Below are positions 29,065-44,406 of a stretch of 64,000 bases of DNA, in pieces. The position numbers were made by a program, and so were the translations under genes. Source of the DNA: Flaccisagitta enflata (taxonomy: Eukaryota > Chaetognatha > Sagittoidea > Aphragmophora). The stretch's first letter is position 1; each line of letters starts with the position of its first letter. The notes under the pieces were generated by a model that did no database searches, was not told where the DNA came from, and was given only the letters and a program-made list of their open reading frames with translations. Location of the stretch: the NCBI GenBank assembly GCA_965153355.1, contig OZ231126.1, forward strand, positions 36,766,001 to 36,830,000, given 5' to 3'.

Positions 29065-29290
29065 AACAAGGCCAACAGTCGCGTCGTCCGTTTTGCAATC
29101 ACACATATATTTACATAATAACATGATTGTATAATTTCGTGATCACAAAATCACATAGGTAATCACAAATACAATTCAAAACGCCCTCTAAAGTGCATTA
29201 ACAGGCTGAAATTCAATAATGTTACAACCAACGGCCCGACGGCACGACAGACAGACCAATGCATACAGTTGCGTGCGCGCGACTAAAAAA
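29065..29290 (+). mobile_element. Short hairpin-ended element, copy J
   Basis: AACAAGGCC start with AGTCGCG arm, CGCGACTAAAAAA end, and a decayed microsatellite centre. It ends 60 bases before the acceptor of the next FN3 exon. Confidence 0.65.
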
Positions 29291-29351
29291 TCGCTCCACC
29301 TGCAAAAAGCCATTAACTTCTCTATTCTTTTTCCAAACTATGTTCATTCAG

Positions 29352-29448
29352 TGCCTCATCCTCCTGAGAACGTGCGCATCGATCGCGTGAGTTCTTCATC
29401 CATTGATGTTACTTGGACCACTCCTCCCGGCAGTTACACCGGTTACAG
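29352..29448 (+). CDS. FN3 domain 2, first part
   Basis: Acceptor TGTTCATTCAG in phase 1, donor ACAG|GTACAG in phase 2. Encodes PHPPENVRI, then SSSIDVTWTTPPGSYTGY: the strand A start, the core Trp and the loop before strand C. Confidence 0.85.
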
Positions 29449-30084
29449 GTACAGACCGTACAGTTGCAATCTATGTGACTCAAAAGACTATGAAATGTAT
29501 GATGTAATGATGTATCATGTATGACCTTTATCATATGATTCTTCCATTTTCCAACTAGGACTGTCTCTCTCTGTTAAATGCCTCGACACAAGTCTTTTTC
29601 AAGTCTTTACTTTGAAGGATATCATAAAGGAATTTGTTGTGGCTCCGTTTTTGCATCGTTGGGAAATGGCATTGTACTTCATTGTAGGAAAAGTTTTTTT
29701 TTCTAAACTTTTTTCAATCTTACCATAGAGTTCTTATGAACATATTTAAAATCATCGTTACACTCTGTTGATTTGGCCTCGAAAGTTTTCTTTTTTTTTC
29801 TCCAATTTTAGCCAAATTTGAGGACCACTTGAAAATGTCCATTTTGTTTTAAAAAGTGTTTTGAAAAGTGTTCTTTGACTCCTGATAAGTTTTGTTTCGT
29901 GCGTTTTTCGTCTCTCACGGTCTATTTGAATGAATGAATATGTTTGGCTAGTGCCATGATACCACTATCGTTGAAATAAACTGGAGTAAACCGCTTTTTT
30001 TTCCAAAAGGAATTAACACGTGCTTGAAATTTGTTATGTCTTTGCCTTCTCTGACATGTTTTGTATGCTTATTTTCGTTTTCAG
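29449..30084. other. Intron inside FN3 domain 2
   Basis: AT-rich, no other feature. It is an extra phase-2 intron compared with the other FN3 domains of this gene. Confidence 0.7.
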
Positions 30085-30170
30085 TATTGTTTGGTATCCG
30101 TGCGATCAAAAAGAAGATATTCATCATTTGCAGTTGTCGGACAAAACCGCCGATATTCTTCCTCTTACAA
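30085..30170 (+). CDS. FN3 domain 2, middle part
   Basis: Acceptor TCGTTTTCAG, phase 2; donor ACAA|GTGAGT, phase 1. Encodes IVWYPCDQKEDIHHLQL and DKTADILPLT: strand C (Y-x-P equivalent) and the E strand start. Confidence 0.82.
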
Positions 30171-30236
30171 GTGAGTCTCTAATTTTAGCATTGAATCATA
30201 CGGATTAGTTCACCTTTCCTTTGTCACATTTTTGTT

Positions 30237-30446
30237 TTCTTCTTCTCCTTCTTCTTCTTTTTTTTTCCTCTTCTTCCTCCTCTTCTTCTTTTTCTTCTGT
30301 TTTCTTCCTTTTCTTCTTCTTTTTTTTCTTCTTCTTCTTCTTCTTCTTCTTCTTCTTCTTCTTCTTCTTCTTCTTCTTCTTTCTCTTCTTCTTCTTCTTC
30401 TTCTTCTTCTTCTTCTTCTTCTTCTTCTTCTTCTTCTTCTTTTTTG
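30237..30446. repeat. (TTC)n microsatellite
   Basis: About 200 bases of TTC with T-rich interruptions, leading directly into the left end of element P3. Confidence 0.95.
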
Positions 30447-30925
30447 GGCAGCGGCCCCGGAGGGGCCGATGACCTATGATTCCACATAGGGCAATTTTCT
30501 CCGGTCCGGTTTCCGTTTTCCGTCCGTCCGTCCCCCCCCAAGCCTCAAATAAAGCCTTTTCGACTCCAAACCAGACCTTTCTGACCCCAAATCAGGCCTC
30601 TCAGACCCTAAATCAGGCCTCCCAAACCCCAGATCAGGCTTCTCAGACCCCAAATTAGGCCTCTCAGATCCAAATCAGGCCTCAGACCCCATGTCAGGCT
30701 TTTCAGACCCCAAATTAGACCCCTCAGACCCAAATAGGGCCTTTCAGAGCCAAAATCAGGCCTCTCAGCCCTCCAAACCAGCTTCTCAAACCGGAGAAAA
30801 TTGTTCTATATGGAATCATAGGTCATCGGCCCCTCCGGGGCCGCTGCCCCTCTCATAATCTCATTCCCACACACACTAACTTAGGGACATCGGGTACCGC
30901 TGACCATGTAACGCTTTTGCGACTA
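30441..30925. mobile_element. Minisatellite foldback element, copy P3
   Basis: Left end GGGCAGCGGCCCCGGAGGGG and right end CCCCTCCGGGGCCGCTGCCC are perfect inverted repeats, continuing through CCGATGACCTATGATTCCA and its complement, then GGAGAAAATTG / CAATTTTCTCC. The centre is a GGCCTCTCAGACCCCAAATC minisatellite. Both arms differ from those of P5 at the same positions. Confidence 0.8.
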
Positions 30926-30990
30926 TCTTCTTCTTCTTCTTCTTTTTCTTCTTCTTCCTCTTCCTCTTCTTCTTCTTTTTATTTTTTTTT

Positions 30991-31288
30991 TTTGGGCAGC
31001 GGCCCCGAAGGATTCGATGACCTTTTTCTCCTCCTTCTTCTCCTTCTCCGTCCCCCCCCCCACTAAAATCTCAGTCTCGAGGCCTAAATCCCAGCTTCGA
31101 GGCCCAAATCCTAGCCGCAAGGCCCAAATCCCAGCCTAAGGCCCAGATCCCAACCTCAAGACAATTCCCCATATGTGTGAAAGCATAGGTCATTGACGCC
31201 TTTGGGACCACTGCCCTGCTTCCTCTCCAACTTCAAGCACAGCCTACTTAGGCAGGGCATGGGTACCACTGACACTTTTGCGGACTAT
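30991..31288. mobile_element. Minisatellite foldback element, copy P4, decayed
   Basis: GGGCAGCGGCCCCGAAGG start, GATGACC, a short minisatellite (GAGGCCCAAATCCCAGC), then GGTCATTGACGCC and the GGGTACCACTGAC end. Lies 65 bases after P3 and ends 159 bases before an FN3 exon. Confidence 0.65.
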
Positions 31289-31446
31289 TCTTTTTCTTCT
31301 TCGTTTTCTTCCTCTACTTCTTCTTTTACGGCCCCTTCCTCATGTTCTTCTCTTTTTTCATGTCTTGCTTACCTCTCTTCCTCTCCTTACCTCTCCCTCT
31401 CTTTTATCATCATCTACCACTTCTTTGTTTTTCTTTTTCCCCACAG

Positions 31447-31536
31447 ATCTCATTCCCGGGCGAGAATACACCGTGTCCATCGCCACTCAAAGCGATGACA
31501 AACAAAGTCAAAGAATTGTGATAACATCCTATACTC
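31447..31536 (+). CDS. FN3 domain 2, last part
   Basis: Acceptor TCCCCACAG, phase 1; donor ACTC|GTGAGT, phase 1. Encodes LIPGREYTVSIATQSDDKQ and then QRIVITSYT: the classic L-x-P-G-x-x-Y-x-V F strand and the closing G strand. Confidence 0.88.
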
Positions 31537-32327
31537 GTGAGTCATTGTTTATGAATAAAATGCCATGAAATACGTACAAAATGAAAAAGCTGATCATTAT
31601 TGATAAAATGCTCTTTATCAAATGTTCTTCGTTAAATGTCCTTCATTGCTTGAATCTAATCATTGATCTGAATGCTTCTCTTTTTTGACGAGAAAAGTGC
31701 TTCCGATATCTGGAAGATGTTTGCTAAAATGCGTGCTTCTTCAGTCTGCTTGGGTTTCTTCTTTTCCTTTATTATCTCTTTCTCTCCCGCTGATTTTCTT
31801 TTTTCCAAGACTGTCAATAAAACAAGATTAATGAGAATCTTTTACGTGTTATTTGTTCAGTTTAAAACTTTAAAAGACGTGTCCGTTTCAAAAGATCCAC
31901 ACATGAACACAAGAAAGTTTCCTGTTATTTTTAAGAACTCATTGCGTAACTTTACCAGAATTTTCAGGGATGGAGTTTTAAAGAAAATCGTTCATTCACC
32001 CTAAAAACTCTTTAAAACCCTCTTCGCATGAAAAATCAAATCGTCAAGTGTGGACCACAAGATTGAGTTCTAAGTAGCAACTCAGCGCGGCGGTTAGATG
32101 CATGCTCGTAGGAGAGAAGAGAAAGGAACTTACGTTAATCCACAAATTCCATCTTGATATATAAGATTTATGCAGAGGCGTCTCAAGTCAGCAAGTATTC
32201 TCTCCGCCCATAAATTCCAACATTCATCCCTCTTTTTCTTTTATCCTCAAAGGAAAAAAACGCACCTTCCGCTTGTCAATTGCCTCATTTTTTGCCTTTT
32301 CTCTTTTTTTTCTTTCTTTCTTCATAG
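31537..32327. other. Intron between FN3 domains 2 and 3
   Basis: AT-rich, no recognised feature. Confidence 0.65.
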
Positions 32328-32467
32328 TTCCCTGCGCCCCCAGCGGTCTGCGCGCCATCTCTCATACCTCGAACAGCATCAGTCTGCAGTGGGACCGAGC
32401 CTACGGCGACGTTGCTAGCTATGAAATCTCTCATTATCCACTACTCGGCGCACCCAATGCCGTAGAG
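32328..32467 (+). CDS. FN3 domain 3, N-terminal half
   Basis: Acceptor TCTTTCTTCATAG, phase 1; donor GAG|GTGAGC, phase 0. Encodes PCAPSGLRAISHTSNSISLQ, the core Trp in QWDRAYGDV and SYEISHYPLLG. The domain is completed at 36881, possibly with the cassette at 34306 in between. Confidence 0.88.
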
Positions 32468-32536
32468 GTGAGCTGGGCATTTATCAATGAGTCCTTGATG
32501 AATTATGAAGATGACAAGAGAGGTAGATATATTTAG

Positions 32537-33588
<1,052 letters not shown>

Positions 33589-33850
33589 TAGTTGCGGACA
33601 CGCAACTGTATAAGAGGCCTTGTCCTTCCTTGTCCGTCCGTCGCGGTCCGTCGGTCCGTTGGTCTGATGGTCCGTCATGGTGATCGAGTTGAAAAGTGGG
33701 AAAACATGCATTGTTAATGCTGGGGTTGTAATTGTCCCTGTTTGTGTGGGGTGTGGGGTGTGGTGCGTGTGGTGGGTGAGGGTGTGGATGGGGGTTGTAT
33801 GCCCCTGCCCACCCGTCGGCAACAATATTGTGACCCCGGGTCATTTGTTT
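33589..33850 (-). mobile_element. Short hairpin-ended element, copy G
   Basis: 3' hairpin AGTTGCG-tgtc-CGCAACT, (GGACC)n microsatellite, GGCAGGGGCAT block and GTTGCCGAC arm, which pairs with the 3' end with one mismatch. Its 5' end differs (CCCGGGGTCAC instead of AACAAGGCC). Confidence 0.65.
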
Positions 33851-34305
33851 TTTCAGTCACATGTTCTTAACTTCTTGTAAGCGTACGATCATGTAAGAAA
33901 AAAAAACGCTGTCATACAGTTTTTTTCTTTTGTGTCCAAACAACGAGAGAGTGTGATATTTCTTTGTTAACATGTTAAAAAAGTGTGATGTATCTTTGAA
34001 AAGTTTTTTTTTAGCCGATAGGCATGACATGTCATGCTGAGCGAGTAAATTCATCATGGTGGTTCGGGGCAATAGGAGAGGGAAAGTTCCAAAGGAGGCA
34101 ATGAAAAAAAATAACTGGGCGAGAAAGGGATGGGGTAATGGGGCAATGGGGCAGATTTTTTGTGATTTCTTTGGTCTCAGCTCGTAGTTCTAATATCCAT
34201 AGATCTTCAGCAGTGAATTGAACGAAACCAATTTCTCTTTCTCTATCCCATCTTCCATCTCTTTCCTAATTCGATCTGAATGAATGTTGTACCTGGTTGG
34301 CTCAG
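33851..34305. other. Intronic stretch before the cassette exon
   Basis: No recognised feature. Confidence 0.5.
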
Positions 34306-34476
34306 ATGTCACCTGGGCCGCCACTGGCACAAACTTGCCGCACACATAGTCGTTGCGCGAGTAATTGCAGTTGCAGCGGCGGCAGCACCTGCAGCAGCGG
34401 TACTCCCTCTTCCAACGCCGCCGCCCGGGGCACCATCGCTGCTGCCGCTGCGCTGCAACGACACCTCCGCTGCCGC
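34306..34476 (+). CDS. Candidate 57-codon Cys-rich cassette exon in FN3 domain 3
   Basis: Acceptor TGGTTGGCTCAG and donor CGC|GTGAGT bound 171 bases, a multiple of three, in phase 0 at both ends, exactly as needed between 32467 and 36881. In that phase it reads MSPGPPLAQTCRTHSRCASN, then CSCSGGSTCSSGT, an Ala-rich stretch and QRHLRCR, with six cysteines and no stop. It is much more GC-rich than the intron around it. Inclusion would put a disulfide-capable insert in the middle of the FN3 domain. Two other frames are also open, so chance is not excluded. Confidence 0.55.
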
Positions 34477-34599
34477 GTGAGTGTCTTCCATTGAAAAATA
34501 CGGCCCGCGCCCGCGCTGGATGCTCTTTTTCTCATCTCTTTCTCTCTATCTTCCTGTCTCTCTCTCCTTTTTTTATTTTTTTCTTTCTTTCCTTTCTCT

Positions 34600-36880
<2,281 letters not shown>

Positions 36881-37019
36881 AGTATGAGCGTGAAGCAGAC
36901 GTCGGTGGAGATGACGAATCTGACGGGACTCTTGCCGGGTCACGTTTATCACATCGAAGTCGTCACCGTCGTCACGCCTACGCTCAAAAGCCCGCCGCTA
37001 TTCATTCAACACTGCACCA
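36881..37019 (+). CDS. FN3 domain 3, C-terminal half
   Basis: Acceptor CGACTACAG, phase 0; donor ACCA|GTAAGA, phase 1. Encodes KQTSVEMTNLTGLLPGHVYH then IEVVTVVTPTLKSPPLF: the L-x-P-G-x-x-Y F strand and closing strand. Confidence 0.87.
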
Positions 37020-37028
37020 GTAAGAGGC

Positions 37029-37029
<1 letters not shown>

Positions 37030-37119
<90 letters not shown>

Positions 37120-37273
37120 GAGAGAGACAGGCAGAGACAGACAGAGAGAGACAGAGAGAGACAGAGAGAGACAGAGAGACAGAGAGAGACAGAGACAGAG
37201 AGAGGGGGGAATAAAAGAAAGAAAGACAGAAAGAAACAAAGAAAGAAAAAAAGAACCAAAGCAAGAAAGAAAC

Positions 37274-37368
<95 letters not shown>

Positions 37369-37369
37369 G
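37030..37369. repeat. (GA)n, (GACA)n and (CA)n microsatellites
   Basis: GA from 37030 to about 37110, GACAGA variants to about 37205, then CA at 37276-37368. It starts 11 bases after the donor. Confidence 0.96.
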
Positions 37370-37798
37370 GGACTGACAGACTGGCCGAAATAAAGAATTA
37401 AGGAAGGCAAGGAAAGCAAAAAGGAATGATGGAAGGAAGGAACTAGGAAGCAAACAAGTAAGCAAGCAAGCAAGCGAGCAGGCGAGCAAGCAAGCAAGAC
37501 AGGAAAGCGTTAAGGAAGTAAGAGAGGTAGAAAAGAAAGGAGACGTGAATGACAGTAAATCTCCGACAGACAGATACAGCCGTTTGATAGGAACAAATCG
37601 ACGAAGTTAGAGAAAGTTAGAGAAAGAAGCCTCAAGAAAGTTGCATACGGGAACGCAACTTTGCATGAAAAAAAGAATTGTGCAAATACTGCCAAGCCGT
37701 TTTTTAGCTTCGACATTAACCATCAATCAAGATATTTGTGTCAAAATCACAGAGCCCCGCTTTTTTTATGTCATACGTCTTTATCCTTTTTCTTTCAG
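37370..37798. other. Intronic stretch
   Basis: Purine-rich near 37390-37520 (AAGCAAGCAAGC run), otherwise nothing recognised. Confidence 0.5.
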
Positions 37799-38103
37799 GG
37801 CCTATTCCTCCATGGAGGTTTCCAGCTACACCACCGATGTCAAACATCTTTTTTTCTTTCCTTTTACCAGGGCGTTCACCTCCATTGCGTTGTCCATGGA
37901 GGTTTCCACCTCCACCACTGATGCCATATGTCTTTTTTCTTTTTTTCAGGGCTTCTTCCTCCATCGTGTTGCTCATGGAGGTTTCCACCTCCATTATTAA
38001 TTCCATACGTCTTTTTTCAAGGCCTCTCCCTCCATCGCGTTATTCATGAAGATTTCCATATCCACCATTGATGCCATCTGTTTGTTTTTTTTTCTTCTCT
38101 CAG
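37799..38103 (+). repeat. Four decayed tandem copies of the next exon's 5' end
   Basis: The acceptor and first 60 or so bases of the exon at 38104 occur four more times just upstream, with exon-like starts at 37799, 37871, 37950 and about 38022 (spacing 70-83 bases). Each has a T-rich tract, CAG (CAA in the fourth), GGCCTCTTCCTCCAT-like sequence, ATGGAGGTTTCCA and GATGCCATACGTC. The copies run out of frame or lack the rest of the exon, so only the last is a proper FN3 exon start. Confidence 0.85.
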
Positions 38104-38234
38104 GGCCTCTTCCTCCATCGTCCATGGAGGTCTCGGCCACCTCCAGTGATTCCATAAGTCTTTCGTGGACCAATCCGGCCTCCGGGAATTTCTCCTCCTT
38201 TCATATCACTTATTTCCCTCTTCACAATCCCCAA
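38104..38234 (+). CDS. FN3 domain 4, N-terminal half
   Basis: Acceptor TTCTTCTCTCAG, phase 1; donor CAA|GTAAGA, phase 0. Encodes PLPPSSMEVSATSSDSISLS, the core Trp in WTNPASGNF and SFHITYFPLHNP. It is the fifth and only complete copy of a tandemly repeated exon start. Confidence 0.87.
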
Positions 38235-38484
38235 GTAAGAGTCATAACCGCGATGTGCTATTGTTTTTTTAATATTTTTGGGCGCCCCCTGCTGGATACT
38301 CCTATTGTGGGATTAGTTTGTTTGATTCTTTGTTCTTTTGTATGTTGAGATTTTTGTTGTTTATTTGTTTCCTTTTTTTTCTAGTGTTCGAGTTTTTTTT
38401 TTTTTTTTTTACTTGCGCCTGTTGGATGTTCTGTAACGCATTCCTCCGGTGATTCACAAGGCACACGTGTTAGCCTACTCCGCC
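38235..38484. other. Intron start, with a decayed element fragment
   Basis: Sequence at about 38405-38480 resembles the right half of copy C (GTAACGCATTC and a following GATTCACA block), so it is a remnant of the same family. Confidence 0.45.
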
Positions 38485-38620
38485 TTTTTTAGGTGCGACA
38501 AAGCACCTCTATAACTGGCTGTGTCCGTCGGTTGGTCTGTTGGTCTGTCGGTCTGTTGGTCTGTAACGCATTCGTTCGACGATCCACACGTCGCACCTTA
38601 TTGGCCTACTTGGCCTTGTT
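38485..38620 (-). mobile_element. Short hairpin-ended element, copy C
   Basis: Opposite orientation to A and B and nearly identical to them: TTAGGTGC-gacaaa-GCACCT hairpin, (GGTC)n microsatellite, GTCGCACC arm, GGCCTTGTT end. Confidence 0.75.
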
Positions 38621-38654
38621 TCTTTTTTTTAAATCTATATCGATAAAAACAATT

Positions 38655-38813
38655 AACAAGGCCGGATGCACGGCAGTCAAGTCGCGGACGGTTAGGCAGG
38701 AGCAGTAATACAAAAACCGATCGGAATTCAAAAATGTGACTGACCGACCGACCGACCGACGGACGGACGGACCGACACGGTAAGGTGTAGAGTCGCATGT
38801 CCGCGACTAAAAA
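38655..38813 (+). mobile_element. Short hairpin-ended element, copy E
   Basis: AACAAGGCCGGATGCACGGC start, arm AGTCGCGGAC exactly complementary to GTCCGCGACT, 3' hairpin AGTCGC-atgtcc-GCGACT, then AAAAA. Centre is (GACC)n/(GGAC)n. It lies 35 bases after copy C in the opposite orientation. Confidence 0.78.
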
Positions 38814-39681
<868 letters not shown>

Positions 39682-39803
39682 TTTTTAGGTGGGCCAACGC
39701 ATCTCTATAATTGTGCCCGTCGGTTGATCGATCTGTCTGTCTGTCGGTCTCGCAAACCTTTGACATTCCACCCGGCGCCCCTTTTGGCCTACTTGGCCTT
39801 GTT
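39682..39803 (-). mobile_element. Short hairpin-ended element, copy D, diverged
   Basis: TTTTTAGGTGGGCCAACGCATC start, (GTCT)n microsatellite and the GGCCTACTTGGCCTTGTT end of copies A-C. The hairpin is degraded. Confidence 0.6.
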
Positions 39804-39850
39804 TCTCTTCTTTCTTTACTTTTTTCCCCTTCATGTTCTCGTTGTTGGCT

Positions 39851-40379
39851 TTTTGGGCAGCGGCCCCGAAGGGGACGATGTTCTGATAAACAAAGGGGGA
39901 CTTTTGTTCGTTCGTTTGTTTCTCCATTCGTTCCCCCCAGACCCTCTCAGACCTGAAATCTATCCTCTCAGCTCAGGCCTGAAATCTGCCCTCTCAGGTT
40001 TTGAATCTGCCCTCTCAGGCTTGAAATCTGCCCTCTCAGACCTGAAATCTGTCCTCTCAGGCCTGAAATCTGTCCTCACAGGCCTGAAATCTGTCCTCAC
40101 AGGCCTGAAATCTGTCCTCACAGATTCAAGGCCTGAGAGGGGAAATTTCAGGCCAGAGACGGTAAATTTCAGGTCTGAGAGGGCAGATTTCAGGCCTGAG
40201 AGGGCCTGGGGGAACGGACGGAGAAACGAACGAACAAACGAACGAAAGTCCCCCTGTGTTCTGCAGGACATCGTCCCCTTCGGGGCCGCTGCTCTGCTTC
40301 CTCTCACTCCATTTCACAATCATGCAAATCAGGGCAACGGGTATCGCTGACCACATATTGCCCTTGGGCGACCTGTTTT
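39851..40379. mobile_element. Minisatellite foldback element, copy P5 (most complete)
   Basis: Left GGGCAGCGGCCCCGAAGGGG and right CCCCTTCGGGGCCGCTGCTC inverted repeats extend inward through ACGATGTYCTG, the GGGGGACTT block and GTTCGTTCGTTTG with their complements. The centre is a 20-bp minisatellite (CTCTCAGGCCTGAAATCTGC) that reverses orientation half-way. The right side ends with a GGGCAA...TTGCCC hairpin and GGGCGACCTGTTTT. Confidence 0.82.
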
Positions 40380-41402
<1,023 letters not shown>

Positions 41403-41747
41403 GTCTGCGAGTCCTTGGAGATTCCCCTGGCCAGCCCCCCTTCCTATCTCGGAGCCGGCTCTCCCCCGCACACACGCGTCTCTTCACCTCCTCCTCCTCC
41501 TCCCCATCCTCCTCATCCTCCATCTCTCCCCATCGCTCCTCCTCTTGCCTCGTCGACGATGTTGCCAACGACGACGATGACGACGTCGACGACGACGAAT
41601 CGACCGGAGATAGACGCGATGACGACGTCGACGACGACGACGGAGGCTTACGAGTCGGAGACGGATCCACTTGGAGGAATTCCACTCAACAGAAACGTAT
41701 TCACGTCCCATAAACTGATCGCGCTCGGCGCGGGACACGAATACAAG
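41403..41747 (+). CDS. Pro/Thr-rich insert and FN3 domain 4 C-terminal part
   Basis: Acceptor GTCTGTGTCTGTAG, phase 0; donor AAG|GTGATG, phase 0; 115 codons. It begins VCESLEIPLASPPSYLGAG, continues with a poly-Pro/His segment (SSPPPPPPHPPHPP) and Thr-rich repeats coded by a degenerate (ACG)n, then returns to FN3-like sequence, LIALGAGHEYK, matching the L-x-P-G-x-x-Y strand. The roughly 80-codon low-complexity part sits in the loop region where domain 3 has its cassette exon. Thr/Ser/Pro-rich loops outside the cell are usually O-glycosylated; that role is inference. Confidence 0.8.
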
Positions 41748-42270
41748 GTGATGAGGACAATTTGACGGACACGAAGAAATTATGGCACTCGAATTAGATC
41801 CATGCGACCTGCTACAATGATTTCGTTCAGACGAGCTTTTCCACAAATAGCTCATTTACTTATTACAGATTAGCATTTGACTTTTTACAACATCTTAGTT
41901 TTCCAGCAACGGCTTTATAATTTCTCCATCATGTTGTAAGTGATGACTTTGGGTCTTTGTAATGCAAACTGAGAGGACTTAGTCAACATGATGAGCTTCA
42001 ATTCTTTTTAAGGTAACAATTAGTCCTGCACAGTCTAAGATTTGTTTCATGGTATAAACATAAGCAAACGACCTCAACCATATTGTAGTAGTGATGAGCT
42101 TGTTATTGGAAACCGTTGTCTTTTGATGGCTTGCGTATGCGAGCCCTGAAGTGCTGCTAAATGCATATGTAAACGGTATGACAAAGTGATTGTTTGTCAT
42201 ACTGATCGTGTGAATGTAACAAAGCCCGATCTAGCAATTCAAGTTTTCCGTTTGATTTTTTAAAAATCAG
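41748..42270. other. Intron within FN3 domain 4
   Basis: AT-rich, nothing recognised. Confidence 0.7.
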
Positions 42271-42432
42271 ATCGAGATTCGTTCGTGTCACAACGGGGAA
42301 CGATCAGAGGCGTTGATGAAAGTGGCGCGGACGTTACCCAATCCACCGGAAGTTGCGCGCGTGGAATCTTGCACGTGCTCCAGTTTCAATCTCAGATGGC
42401 GCGCGCCAGCCGGTCAACACTCTTCTTACGAG
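42271..42432 (+). CDS. FN3 domain 4 end and FN3 domain 5 N-terminal half
   Basis: Acceptor TTTTTAAAAATCAG, phase 0; donor GAG|GTAAAC, phase 0; 54 codons. IEIRSCHNGERSEALMKV closes domain 4, then LPNPPEVARVESC opens domain 5 with core Trp in FNLRWRAPAG and SSYE. The inter-domain phase-1 intron found between the other domains is missing here. Confidence 0.87.
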
Positions 42433-42654
42433 GTAAACAACCAAACCAAAAGTGGTCTGAAAACAAGAAAGGGATAAATCCGCACGAAAACAAACATGGC
42501 TTTAGAAAGAAAAAAAAAGTCATTCTAGACAATCTGGACGCAGTCTGTAAAATGGTCCAGACGTTTCTCGCTGCTGCCGCTGCGTCGCGGCAATCGCTGC
42601 TGTAACTGAAATTGCTCCTGCCGCTGTAGCTACTGCAATAGTCGTATTTTTCCT

Positions 42655-42717
42655 GGTTGTTGTTGTCGTTGTTGTTGTTAGCGTTGTTGTTGTTAGCGTT
42701 GTTGTTGTTTTTGCTGC

Positions 42718-42805
<88 letters not shown>

Positions 42806-42830
42806 ATTGTTTTTGCTGCTGCAACTGTTG
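42655..42830. repeat. (TTG)n microsatellite
   Basis: About 170 bases of TTG with a few GTTAGC variants, in the intron between the two halves of FN3 domain 5. Confidence 0.95.
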
Positions 42831-42949
42831 TCCCTTTCATTATCATTTTCAAACATCTTCTTCCTGTTTTTTTCCTTATTTTCTTCCTTTCTTTTCCCTC
42901 AAAACCTCTTCTGCTCTTCCTCCGTCTTCACAATCTTCATCATTTTTAG

Positions 42950-43148
42950 ATATCCTACTTTCCTGACGGTTCCCCTTCTGAGCGGCTGACTCGTAACGTC
43001 ATCTCCGAGCAGTGCATGTTAAACCAGTTGGCCCCCGGGCGGAGGTACGTCGTGGAGATCGCGTCCGTCAGCGGCAAACAAAAGAGCGCGTCCGTGACCA
43101 TCACGCACGACACCCCCGACCTCGCGCAGGGATGGCAAGGCTCCACAG
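42950..43148 (+). CDS. FN3 domain 5, C-terminal half and linker
   Basis: Acceptor TTCATCATTTTTAG, phase 0; donor ACAG|GTTAGT, phase 1. Encodes ISYFPDGSPSERLTR, LNQLAPGRRYVVEIASVSGK and VTITHDTPDLAQGWQGST. The A-P-G-R-R-Y-V-V-E-I strand is a clear FN3 F strand. This is the last FN3 domain. Confidence 0.88.
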
Positions 43149-43504
<356 letters not shown>

Positions 43505-44093
43505 CTTCTTTGTTGTCTGTGTCCACGCCGACGACCGAGGCGTTAGATCAAGCAGCTTATCAGCAGTTTGCCTTCAACGTCGCTCAGCAGCTGCGTCTCA
43601 TGCAGGATGGAACTGTCACCCCCAACAAATCCCCCGTCGCCGCCGCCACCACTACCGCCGTCAGCCCCAACCCCGCCGCTGCCAACGCAGCTGCCGCCGC
43701 CGCTCTTCTGGCTAATACACAGGCCGCGCTCGGCCAATTTCGCCGACATTCGCTGCTGCAACTGCAACAGCAACAACAGCAGCAGCAGCAACAGCTAGGA
43801 CAGCAACGGCAGCAGTCTGGAGTGGCGCCGCCGCCGATTCCGGCTTGGCTCGAGGGCGCCGTCGCCGCCGGTGCATCATCGGCGATAACGGCGTCGCCGT
43901 CGCCGCGCCATCTTCCAGGCGCTGGCGGCGTCGGCTGCGGCGGCAAATCTTCGGCAGCGTTCCAGCGGCGCCATCGCGTTGAAAGAACCAAACGAAGCCA
44001 ATCGGTGCCGCCGGAAATGATGACGGAGATGAACGACGCCGCGTTGGCGGCGTTTTACGGACGATCACCCGCCAGACTTCCCGGCGTCATGAG
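43505..44093 (+). CDS. Low-complexity tail exon 1: Ala/Gln-rich with basic patch
   Basis: Acceptor TTTTTCCTCATGCAG, phase 1; donor ATGAG|GTGAGA, phase 2; 589 bases. It reads SVSTPTTEALDQAAYQQFAF, then Ala-rich helix-like sequence (AANAAAAAALLANTQAAL), a Gln run of about 10, a Gly/Ala/Ser/Pro segment, a basic patch (RRHRVERTKRSQSVPP) and MTEMNDAALAAFYGRSPARL. High GC with CCG/GCC codons, unlike the introns. No membrane helix. RTKRSQSVPP looks like a basic-directed kinase or 14-3-3-type site, which would fit an intracellular location, but this is inference. Confidence 0.87.
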
Positions 44094-44406
44094 GTGAGAG
44101 CCGAAAGGGATGAGAGTGGATTCGATTGTGAATGGTCTTAGTTGGATACGTACTGACAGTTACTTAGCACTGCCAGAGTTTCATGGTCTAATCCTGGGTG
44201 GTTTTTAGCACAGATCAACTTAACTGAAAACCCTCAAAACATAGAATTTGCTCTTTTATCGTTTAACAGTACCCCTTGGATAGTGATTTAAGCAGGACCG
44301 CCAAAAAAGTGAAACTTCTCCCTCCTGAGTGTTTAAACCTAAATCTAAGCGACCTCATTTTCAAGAGGAAAAGTTTTTATTTCTTCCATTTCTCTGATAT
44401 CTACAG
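44094..44406. other. Intron in the tail region
   Basis: AT-rich, no feature. Confidence 0.7.

Noticed and set aside
43543-44068. Minus-strand frames antisense to tail exon 43505-44093
   Set aside because: Shadows of a GC-rich coding exon whose + strand frame is supported by splice phase on both sides.
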